Assembly (NCBI GenBank): GCA_964649445.1
Contig: CAZYPS010000006.1
Location: 1 to 48,809, forward strand
Direction of reading: 5' to 3'
DNA length: 48,809 bases
From: JAGXLP01 sp964649445
Lineage (GTDB): Bacteria; Bipolaricaulota; Bipolaricaulia; M55B111
The stretch's first letter is position 1, and the number at the start of each line of letters is the position of its first letter. The notes under the pieces are model-generated. The model ran no database searches. It had not been told where the DNA came from and saw only the letters and a program-made list of their open reading frames with translations. Positions 34,451 to 41,807 of the stretch are shown here, piece after piece. The position numbers and the translations under genes are program-made.

Positions 34451-35641
34451 ATGTCATCTATTTCCAACTCTGAGAAAATAGGGTTAAACAACGAAAAAAA
34501 CGTATTCCACTATATCCGTTCAAACTCACCAATTTCACGGGCTGATATTTCTAGAGAGATAGGTCTTAGCAAGCCCGCTGTCTCCTCAGCTGTGAAAAAA
34601 TTATTGGACAAAGAATTAGTCCTGGAAAAGTCCGCGATCTCTTACGATAAAGTCGGACGAAAACCAAAAGTTTTAGAACCCAATTACAAAGCTGGATACT
34701 TCTTGAGTTCCCATGTCGGAGAACACTCGATGTTCTTCGGCGTGAGCGACTTATCAGGTAAAACACTGGCCAAAGATAGCATGGAAACCCCTAGAGAATG
34801 GGACTCTGTAGCTGAAACAGCTATAAAACAAATAAAGAGTGTCTTTGCGTGGGCAGACATACCTTTTTCGAAAATTTTAGGTCTCAGCATAGGAGTCCCG
34901 GGAGTAGCAAACAGTGAAACGGGCGAAGTTACTTTCTCTCCAAACTTAAAAGGGCCTGATCCATTTCCACTGGGGTCCAGACTTAGTAAAAAACTTTCGC
35001 CCAAATTATATATTGAGAACGGGGACAATCTAGCTGCTCTGGGTGAATATTATGCCAGGGATGCTGACCCCGAAAGCTTGGTCTTTCTCGATATCAGTGA
35101 AGGTATTGGAGGCGGTATAATTCTGGATGGAAAGTTACAGCGCGGCTTTCAATACCACGCTGGAGAGTTTGGTTGGTTGGTCCATGACAAAGAACATGCC
35201 AGAAGCAAAAAGGAATCCTCAAAGGGCTATTTAGAGTACTTGGCTTCCAGTAGTTCTTTACGGAAAAACATCACTGGGGCAATTTATGAAAATCACGGAG
35301 GGAGAGCGGACGAAACAAACCGGAATAAGATTGGTCTGGACAAAGTTCCCAAGCTTTACTCAGATCACGAAGATGTTCAAGAGATCGTTGACGATTGGAT
35401 TAAAGATTTATCACTGGCTATAAGCAATATTTGTGCAGTATTGGATCCCGAATTAATAGTACTTGGTGGCGAAACGTCCTCACTCGTTGCCGAATTCTTG
35501 GAAAACATAAAATCAACTGTAAAAGCAAACTCCCAAAGAACACCTAAAATCGAAACTTCTAAAATTCAGTCTGACGTCCCAATGATAGGAGGAATACAAC
35601 TGTGTCTACAGAATCTGGACGAATTACTGTGGAATAGTTAG
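34451..35641 (+). CDS. ROK-family transcriptional repressor lacking the zinc Cys cluster
   Basis: 396 residues. An N-terminal winged helix (about residues 12-70, SRADISREIGLSKPAVSSAV) is fused to a ROK domain (LGLSIGVPGVANSETGEV, then FLDISEGIGGGIILDG, then LDPELIVLGGETS). The kinase-like phosphate loop is degenerate, as in XylR/NagC-type repressors. The usual CxCGxxGC cluster is missing: HAGEFGWLVHDKEHARSK runs into KESSKGYLEYLAS with no Cys. It is divergent from the system 3 operon and so its likely regulator; it is also 94 bases before the nagB pseudogene, its probable former operon partner. Confidence 0.88.
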   Translation: MSSISNSEKIGLNNEKNVFHYIRSNSPISRADISREIGLSKPAVSSAVKKLLDKELVLEKSAISYDKVGRKPKVLEPNYKAGYFLSSHVGEHSMFFGVSDLSGKTLAKDSMETPREWDSVAETAIKQIKSVFAWADIPFSKILGLSIGVPGVANSETGEVTFSPNLKGPDPFPLGSRLSKKLSPKLYIENGDNLAALGEYYARDADPESLVFLDISEGIGGGIILDGKLQRGFQYHAGEFGWLVHDKEHARSKKESSKGYLEYLASSSSLRKNITGAIYENHGGRADETNRNKIGLDKVPKLYSDHEDVQEIVDDWIKDLSLAISNICAVLDPELIVLGGETSSLVAEFLENIKSTVKANSQRTPKIETSKIQSDVPMIGGIQLCLQNLDELLWNS

Positions 35642-35735
35642 AAGAGTTACTTACTGCGGATCGATGGGAAAAGTTTTAGCTTTAGCTGTAGTATAGCTCG
35701 ATTAAATGATGTCTCGGAACTGAGAGAGGGTAAAA

Positions 35736-36240
35736 TTGGAAATTATTATCAAAAAAATTACCACGAACTCGGTAACGCAGCGGCCAGAATAATAGGTTCT
35801 GGGAATTATAGCTTAACCTGACTCCGTACTTGGACTTCCTACAGTCAGGACTCTTATTAAACTTACGACAAATTAGCTGAGTTATCCGACAAAGATTTTC
35901 CGGGATTCTCCCGGGTATCTACTTTCAACCTTTACGGATAGCTAAAACTCCCCAAAGACCACGAAAAAGCTTTTATGATTACATGGAGACCAAGCTTTTC
36001 TCCAGAGTCAATATAAAGAAAGAATACTTACTTGCCGAACCAAAAAACCGACAACCCGAGTAAAGAAATGTACGAAAAAATAATAACTAAAAAGGGCGGG
36101 ATAGACCTTATGATACTTGGCGTGAGAACTAACGGGCACAATGGTTTCATTTAACCAGATATTCCGTGGGATAGTGAAACCAGACCGATATAGTTGACAA
36201 AAACGCGGAAAAGGAACTTTAACCCCTGGCACTAGAGCCA
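35736..36240 (+). pseudogene. nagB: glucosamine-6-phosphate deaminase pseudogene
   Basis: From a TTG with GAGGG upstream, the conceptual translation reads LEIIIKKNYHELGNAAARII (NagB N-terminus). After stops and frame changes it continues with STFNL and LPKDHEKAF (family: FNLDEY, then GLPxDHxxSY), LPNQKTDNPSKE, then MYEKIITKKGGIDLMILGV and RTNGHNGF (family: GGIDLxLLGIGxNGHIGF), then a stop, then PDIPWDSETRPI and LTKTRKRNF (family: EPGTPFDSRTRxxxLTxxTRxxN). The TGSTP motif region is missing and the C-terminal third is lost. The gene once converted GlcN-6-P to fructose-6-P and ammonia. Confidence 0.8.
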
Positions 36241-36470
36241 TTAATACTTTGTATTTTCTACCAAAGAAACAATTTAATTAAGTCGAACAAAATTTTTCGA
36301 AAAGCCAAATGCCCATACCAGGGTGAGGGCTTTCGCGGCAATTACTCTCAATCCCAAAAACTCTCCTGGGTTTAAAACCCAGCCTCCATTAAGGACTTTA
36401 AACTTATATTAAGAACTTTAGTTACCGTACAGATTTTTAGCTTAAGTATAGGGGGTTGAAATTTAATCCC

Positions 36471-37334
36471 CTATTCTTCTGTAAAAAGATTTTCTTTCCG
36501 ACCTTTGCGAGTAGCCGACGCTCGCTCGCCCGTTGAGATTAACTTATCTTCTAACAACTCTTTTAATAAGTTCGAGCCAGGGAAACCCGCACTTAAATCT
36601 TGAATAAACGGCTCCGCGTGCTTCTCTTTTACCTCTTCTTCGAGGGCAAACTGCTTGAGCCAAGTTCTGGAAATTTCCAGCATATTCTCAATGTATTCGT
36701 CCGTCCCGTAATGTTGGCGTAACCATTCTCGCTGAGATGCATGACACCCCAAAGCGTCCTGTTTTCGCTCAATTTCTGATTTCGACAAAGTTACGAGAAA
36801 GTGTGCCGGAAATACTTCTCCTGCATAATTCAGTCCTCCGTATGGAGCCCAGTAATAAAGCTGGGGAATTGAATCAATTTCGGGAGGAAAGTTTCCACTT
36901 TTTACCTGCACTCTTTGGTAGCGAGAAACAGGCAAACGATTCGCCGCATCACGAACTATTTCATGAGTTTCTTCATGATCTTTCATATAACCCCGAGGAG
37001 GATGAGTGAAAAGTAGGTCCACTTCGTACTTCCTCAACACCCGCAATACTTCTTTTACCAGTTCCTGGGAATGCTGAATATGAAGATCCACTGCACCTAT
37101 GCAATCGTAAGTGCCTCCAAACAATTTAGCAGATTCCTGGGCTTCCTTGAACCGGGTAGCAACGATATCCTCTCCGAATACTTCAGGAGATCCGAGATCT
37201 CCCGGGGTCATACTTATAAAATGAAGGGAATGGCCCTTATCAGAGAGCAACTTCAACGTACCAGCTGCACCAAACTCGATATCGTCCGGGTGGGCTCCAA
37301 CCGCGGCGACTTCTAATTTTTCTCGCGAGATAAT
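36471..37334 (-). CDS. PIG-L family zinc deacetylase, probable ATT start
   Basis: About 287 residues. The first ATG (37256) would cut off the catalytic motif. The frame stays open upstream and encodes LEVAAVGAHPDDIEFGAAGT, holding the AHPDD zinc motif of LmbE/PIG-L proteins. No ATG, GTG or TTG exists between the upstream TAG and this motif. ATT at 37334-37332, five bases after AGGGAG, is the best start. HPPRGYMKDHEETHEI near residue 115 gives the second zinc His. It removes N-acetyl groups from GlcNAc-type sugars or conjugates. It is the only gene between the nagB remnant and the nitroreductase. Confidence 0.85.
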   Translation of the reverse strand: MISREKLEVAAVGAHPDDIEFGAAGTLKLLSDKGHSLHFISMTPGDLGSPEVFGEDIVATRFKEAQESAKLFGGTYDCIGAVDLHIQHSQELVKEVLRVLRKYEVDLLFTHPPRGYMKDHEETHEIVRDAANRLPVSRYQRVQVKSGNFPPEIDSIPQLYYWAPYGGLNYAGEVFPAHFLVTLSKSEIERKQDALGCHASQREWLRQHYGTDEYIENMLEISRTWLKQFALEEEVKEKHAEPFIQDLSAGFPGSNLLKELLEDKLISTGERASATRKGRKENLFTEE

Positions 37335-37434
37335 ACCAACTCCCTACTAGTAGAGAAAGAAATTAAGTACTGCCAAAAACTCTCAGGTTGACTTCTCGCT
37401 CAATTAGGTACCCACATCAACAATCCTAAATTAT

Positions 37435-37522
37435 TGTCAACTTACGTTACCAAAAGTGTCAGATTTTTCCTCCCCATAGTAAAAAATCAGTTTAATCCTG
37501 TCAACAAGTTTTATCCTGTCAA
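37435..37522 (-). promoter_or_regulatory. cluster of three TTGACA boxes upstream of the PIG-L gene
   Basis: On the minus strand TTGACA occurs at 37522-37517, 37504-37499 and 37440-37435. The first two lie in an 18-base tandem repeat (ATCCTGTCAACAA twice on the plus strand, about 37495-37525). None has a perfect -10 at 17 bases; TACTAT serves the second. The remainder of 37335-37783 has no gene. Confidence 0.45.
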
Positions 37523-37783
37523 CAAAAGATAATAACTGCAAATTAATAATACCCTGTTTTTCTCGGGTAATTTCGAGCGGAAGGAATTTCGATACTTGAG
37601 ATTGGTCAGTCAGAAATTTACCTATAACAGGAACATAAGGAGGAACGTATTCCCTAACTTGTCGCTGATAAATTAAACCAATTTCTCAAACTACGGATCC
37701 AGCTAATTCTGAATACTTTATATCTTTCAGAAAGTACTCCACAAAAAGCTTCCTCCAGTAAGTTCGAACTGTTAAGAGATATA

Positions 37784-38359
37784 CTATTCCTCCCAACCGT
37801 TAAAATTCAGTAAATCATCTACCGGCCTTTTTGGAACGTGCAACACATCTTCTTCATCCAGCCAGTAGTCGGTTATATCCCCTTCTTCCTCTAGAACTAT
37901 CTCCTGATCAGGATAGCCGAGCCCCACGGCTAGGGCTAGTTCGAATCTTCCAGGTATCTGAAGCAACTCAGTTAGGGAATCTTTATCAATAGCTCCAAGA
38001 AGACAAGAACCTAAACCCTTCCCCACGGCTCCAAGGCAGATATTGCTTGCGGCCAGCCCAACATCGTAGTTTTCTGTTACCGGTTCTCTCTCACGATTGA
38101 TCAGTAAAACGATGTAAGCTCTTGGTCTCTCTTCCCTTTTGGGGTCCCAGTCTACTGCACCTGCTAAATTAATGTGAGCGAAAAACTGCCGCTCCAGATC
38201 AGGATCATCCACTACGACAAATTCGAGCGGCTGTTTGTTCATCCCACTGGGAGCTAACCTGGCGTAATCCACAAGGTCAATTAGGTCCTCTCTCGAAACT
38301 CGTTCCTCCCGAAACTTTCGGATACTTCTCCTGCTGCGAATTGCTTCCGATACTTCCAT
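37784..38359 (-). CDS. nitroreductase-family flavoprotein
   Basis: 191 residues, ATAAGGAGGTAAC before the ATG. FMN-binding N-terminus MEVSEAIRSRRSIRKFREE, then ARLAPSGMNKQPLEFVVVDD and GKGLGSCLLGAIDKDSL near residue 115, and AVGLGYPDQE near 145. This is the usual 180-200-residue NfnB-like fold, a homodimer that reduces nitro compounds or quinones with NAD(P)H. The natural substrate is unknown. It follows accC by 111 bases on the same strand and may be read from the same promoter. Confidence 0.9.
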   Translation of the reverse strand: MEVSEAIRSRRSIRKFREERVSREDLIDLVDYARLAPSGMNKQPLEFVVVDDPDLERQFFAHINLAGAVDWDPKREERPRAYIVLLINREREPVTENYDVGLAASNICLGAVGKGLGSCLLGAIDKDSLTELLQIPGRFELALAVGLGYPDQEIVLEEEGDITDYWLDEEDVLHVPKRPVDDLLNFNGWEE

Positions 38360-38470
38360 GTTACCTCCTTATAGTTTTCTGAAATATGTAACGTTCACCG
38401 GAATTTAATTTTCGTATAGAAAAGATTGAAGGCAAAAATTGGTAAGGGGTTTACATAGAGAAGTGCAGGG

Positions 38471-39829
38471 TTATACTCGTTCCTCCGTTCGGGTTTTCTC
38501 CATAAATTCGTCCAGGAAGGTAATAGAGTAATCGCCCGTTCTGAATTTTTTCTGGCGAATGAGGTCTAGGTGTAATCCCGCGTTTGTCTTTACCCCTTCT
38601 ATCTTAAACCTCCTTAGAGCCGAGACGGCCTTTGTAATTACGTCGCGCCGGTCCTCAGCCGTCACTATGAGCTTACCGAGGAGCGAATCATAGTAAGGTG
38701 TCACTTCTGCCCCGTCATAAATCCAGGTATCGAACCTGATCCCGTGACCACCGGGGAGCTGGTTAATATGAATTTGTCCGGAAGATGGCATGAAATTTTT
38801 CTCCGGATCCTCGGCGTTTAGCCGGAACTCCATCGAATGCCCCCTCAGTTCGGAGTACCTCTCCGGCTGAAGCTCTTCCCCATCCGCGAGCTTTAGTTGG
38901 TCCTTTACGAGATTTACTCCGGAAATTTCCTCCGAAACCGGATGTTCTACCTGAATTCTGGCGTTCAGTTCCATGAAATAGAAGTTCTCCTCTTTGTCGA
39001 CGAGAAACTCCACCGTGGCAAGGCTATTGTAACCGAACTCCTCGGCAATTCTAATGGCAGCCTCTCGAAGTTCAGTTCTCGTGGCAGAAGAAATTCCGGG
39101 AGACGGAGACTCCTCTATAATTTTCTGGTGCCTTCGCTGGGTTGAACACTCTCTCTCACCAACGTGGGCGTGATTACCATGTTCATCACCGATTACCTGG
39201 ACCTCCACATGCTTGGGTTGATGAAGATACCGCTCCAGGTAAAGGTCACCCCTTCCAAACGAGACCTCGGCCTCCTTCGTGCTGGATTTGAACCCGTCAA
39301 TTAGCTCCTGCTCGTCCTGGACCAACCTCATACCTCTGCCCCCGCCGCCGAAAGCGGCTTTTAGTATGAGCGGATAACCCAGCCTTTCGGCTTCCTCTTT
39401 GACTTCCTCGACCTCGGAAATGGCGCCTTCGGTCCCCGGAAGAACGCTCACGCCAGCCTGTTCGGCTATCTTCTTGGATTCTAGCTTGTTTCCGGCAAGC
39501 TCCAAGACGGAGGAAGTGGGACCGATAAAATTAATATCGTGGCCCTCACAGACTTCGGCGAAATGAGAATCTTCCGATAGGAAGCCGTATCCAGGATGGA
39601 TGGCATCAGCCCCGCTTATATCGGCTGCCCCGATTATCGTAGGCAGATTTAAATAACTTTCCTCCGGTTCCTTTGGGCCTATACAATATGCTTCGTCAGC
39701 AAGCTGAGCGTGGAGTTCGTTTTTATCAGGTTCCGAATAAACGGCGACAGTAGACAACCCGAGCTCTCGGGCCGCCTCGATAATTCGGATGGCTATCTCG
39801 CCTCTATTCGCAATCAGTATCTTTTCCAA
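38471..39829 (-). CDS. accC: acetyl-CoA carboxylase, biotin carboxylase subunit
   Basis: 452 residues from TTG at 39829 (reads MEKILIANRGEIAIRI), with GGAAGG inside the end of accB as ribosome binding site; one base separates the genes. Upstream in-frame codons overlap accB and are not used. ATP-grasp motifs: GYGFLSEDSHFAEVCE, ILKAAFGGGGRGMRLV (Gly loop), HVGERECSTQRRHQKIIEE, FMELNARIQVEHPVSEEI. It carboxylates the biotin of AccB with ATP and bicarbonate for malonyl-CoA formation. The carboxyltransferase genes accA and accD are not in the window. Confidence 0.95.
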   Translation of the reverse strand: MEKILIANRGEIAIRIIEAARELGLSTVAVYSEPDKNELHAQLADEAYCIGPKEPEESYLNLPTIIGAADISGADAIHPGYGFLSEDSHFAEVCEGHDINFIGPTSSVLELAGNKLESKKIAEQAGVSVLPGTEGAISEVEEVKEEAERLGYPLILKAAFGGGGRGMRLVQDEQELIDGFKSSTKEAEVSFGRGDLYLERYLHQPKHVEVQVIGDEHGNHAHVGERECSTQRRHQKIIEESPSPGISSATRTELREAAIRIAEEFGYNSLATVEFLVDKEENFYFMELNARIQVEHPVSEEISGVNLVKDQLKLADGEELQPERYSELRGHSMEFRLNAEDPEKNFMPSSGQIHINQLPGGHGIRFDTWIYDGAEVTPYYDSLLGKLIVTAEDRRDVITKAVSALRRFKIEGVKTNAGLHLDLIRQKKFRTGDYSITFLDEFMEKTRTEERV

Positions 39830-39830
39830 A

Positions 39831-40370
39831 TTAGCTACCTTCCCGCGAAGCCAGTTTAAATAAATCCTGACCGTATTCGACGGAATCCCCGTCTTCAACG
39901 CATATTTCCATTACTTCCCCGCCTTGTTCGGCCTTGACTTCGTTCATTACTTTCATTGCTTCTACAATACATACCGTATCGCCCTCTTCTACCCGATCAC
40001 CCACTTCAACGTAGGCGGGTTCTTCAGGCGAAGGGCTCCTGTAAAACGTTCCAACTATCGGCGAGGTAATAGATTCTTTTTCTTTCGACTTACCTTCAAT
40101 TTGCTGATCCGCATCCTGAACCTGTTGATCCGTCTCCTGCTGTCCTGTATCCGATCCTTCTCCCTCTTTCTTAACTCCAGCAGCCCCTCCACTACTTCTT
40201 TCGGGGGTTACGTCCTGAGTATCCACCCCACCAGAGTGCAATCTTGGCTCTCCGGCGGAGTTCTTCTTTAACGTAACCTGAAATTCGTCCTGCTGGACGT
40301 TAATTTCCGATAAATTGGAACCCTCAAAAAGGTCAATAAGTTCTTTCATCTGTTCAATATTTAAATCCAT
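39831..40370 (-). CDS. accB: acetyl-CoA carboxylase biotin carboxyl carrier protein
   Basis: 179 residues from the ATG at 40370 (MDLNIEQMKELIDLFEGSNL is the normal AccB N-terminus). A much longer upstream frame overlaps the divergent gene and its promoter and is not supported. The biotinyl domain covers the last 75 residues with biotin Lys140 in VEAMKVMNEV. The linker (about residues 38-100) is rich in Gln, Asp and Glu rather than the Pro/Ala of many homologues. Confidence 0.94.
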   Translation of the reverse strand: MDLNIEQMKELIDLFEGSNLSEINVQQDEFQVTLKKNSAGEPRLHSGGVDTQDVTPERSSGGAAGVKKEGEGSDTGQQETDQQVQDADQQIEGKSKEKESITSPIVGTFYRSPSPEEPAYVEVGDRVEEGDTVCIVEAMKVMNEVKAEQGGEVMEICVEDGDSVEYGQDLFKLASREGS

Positions 40371-40392
40371 AGAAACCATTCCCGATGAGCAA

Positions 40393-40421
40393 AGGATACA
40401 AGTGCTGACTTTATCTGTCAA
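40393..40421 (-). promoter_or_regulatory. accBC promoter
   Basis: Minus-strand TTGACA (40421-40416), a 17-base spacer and TATCCT (40398-40393), about 22 bases before the accB ATG. Confidence 0.65.
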
Positions 40422-40457
40422 CGATTGGCAGAAAAAGTTCCTTATTTCCCCCTGACG

Positions 40458-40486
40458 TTGCAATAATAAATAACCGAATCTATAAT
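40458..40486 (+). promoter_or_regulatory. promoter of the corC-like gene
   Basis: TTGCAA, a 17-base spacer and TATAAT at 40481-40486, 33 bases before the TTG start; divergent from the accBC promoter. Confidence 0.7.
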
Positions 40487-40518
40487 TATCAACAGAATAA
40501 ACGGGAGAGTGTTGCTTA

Positions 40519-41778
40519 TTGTCCATTGGGTCCCAACTTGTCATACTAGCCATCCTAGTTGCCCTCTCGGGGCTATGTTCTAGTTCTGAAACTGCCATCA
40601 CTTCCCTCAGCCAGGTAAGAGTTAGACTACTTAGCAATAAATACCCGGACAAATCTAAAGCACTTAAGGTACTTGCTAACGAGCCAAACCGCCTGATAAC
40701 TTCGATCTTAATTTTAAATAATCTGGTAAACATCGGTGCCAGTTCCATAGCAACTTTATTGTTTCTCCAGATCCTGCCAACGGGCATTTCGTCATTTCAG
40801 AAGGGGATCATCACGACATTAACAATGACATCTATCCTGCTCATCCTCGGTGAAATAACCCCGAAGAACTTCGCCAAAAATAATTCGGAAAAGTATACCC
40901 TGACGATAATCAATTACGTTTATTACAGCTCGGTATTCCTCAAACCTTTCATAGTTGGGTTCCAATCTCTGTCGGATAAAATCTTAAACCTCTTTAACAA
41001 GGAGTTCACTCACAGGGAACCAACCAAGGTAAGCGAGGAAGAGCTAAAGAGTTTGATAGACATTGCCCAGGAACGAGAATTGTTCAGCAGCCAGGAAGGG
41101 GAAATGATAAAGAGGATTTTCAGCTACGATGACTTAACCGCCGACGAAGTCATGGTCCCGAGGACGGAAACACATACGATAGACGCCAACTGCACAATAG
41201 ATGAAGCGAGAAAATTGGTTTCGGAATACGGGCACTCCCGTTATCCAGTGCGGGACGGTCAGATAGATGAAATAATTGGTATACTTTATTCGAAAGACCT
41301 GCTAAAACATTCGGAAAGTCCGGACCTTTCCGTCAGAGAGATATTGCGTCCCGTCTACTATACGCCGATAACCAAACCGATAAACGTTCTACTGAGGGAA
41401 TTCCAGGAAAAAAAGATTCATTTAGCCATCGTACTGGACGAATACGGAGGTATGGCGGGGATAATCACGCTGGAGGACATCCTAGAAGAAATCGTCGGAG
41501 AGATCGAAGACGAGTTTGACGTCCACGAAGAAATGATAGAAGAATTAAGTAACGATCAGGTCCTGGTCAACGGAGAATGCGAAGTAAAAGAGATCAACAG
41601 ATCGCTCGATTTAAACCTACCCGAGGACAGCGTAACTATCGGCGGACTTTTGATAGATCAGCTCGAGGATATTCCGGACACCGGAACGGAACTAACGATC
41701 AACGATGTAAAAATCACAATAGAAAAAGCCTCCAAGCGCCGAATAAAGAAAGTAAAGTTTCAGCTGCCCGGGGACTGA
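40519..41778 (+). CDS. CNNM/CorC-family membrane protein with CBS pair
   Basis: 419 residues from TTG with GGGAGAG upstream. The DUF21/CNNM membrane domain (residues 1-170) shows SSSETAITSLSQVR near 22 and GEITPKNFAK near 115. A CBS pair covers about 200-325 (VMVPRTETHTI; HLAIVLDEYGGMAGIITLEDI) and a CorC_HlyC domain ends the protein. Family members take part in magnesium and cobalt homeostasis. The stop is 29 bases before the peptidase gene. Confidence 0.93.
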   Translation: MSIGSQLVILAILVALSGLCSSSETAITSLSQVRVRLLSNKYPDKSKALKVLANEPNRLITSILILNNLVNIGASSIATLLFLQILPTGISSFQKGIITTLTMTSILLILGEITPKNFAKNNSEKYTLTIINYVYYSSVFLKPFIVGFQSLSDKILNLFNKEFTHREPTKVSEEELKSLIDIAQERELFSSQEGEMIKRIFSYDDLTADEVMVPRTETHTIDANCTIDEARKLVSEYGHSRYPVRDGQIDEIIGILYSKDLLKHSESPDLSVREILRPVYYTPITKPINVLLREFQEKKIHLAIVLDEYGGMAGIITLEDILEEIVGEIEDEFDVHEEMIEELSNDQVLVNGECEVKEINRSLDLNLPEDSVTIGGLLIDQLEDIPDTGTELTINDVKITIEKASKRRIKKVKFQLPGD

Positions 41779-41807
41779 ACCCTGAAAACTCAACGGAGAA
41801 AATCTTT

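Noticed and set aside
36008..36241. 77-codon minus-strand ORF
   Set aside because: Antisense to the nagB remnant, which explains the region better.
40371..40787. N-terminal extension of AccB by about 139 codons
   Set aside because: It overlaps the divergent gene and both promoters, and the family N-terminus starts at 40370.
41577..41807. 77-codon N-terminal extension of the M1 peptidase
   Set aside because: It overlaps the corC-like gene in another frame; the signal peptide begins right after ATG 41808.
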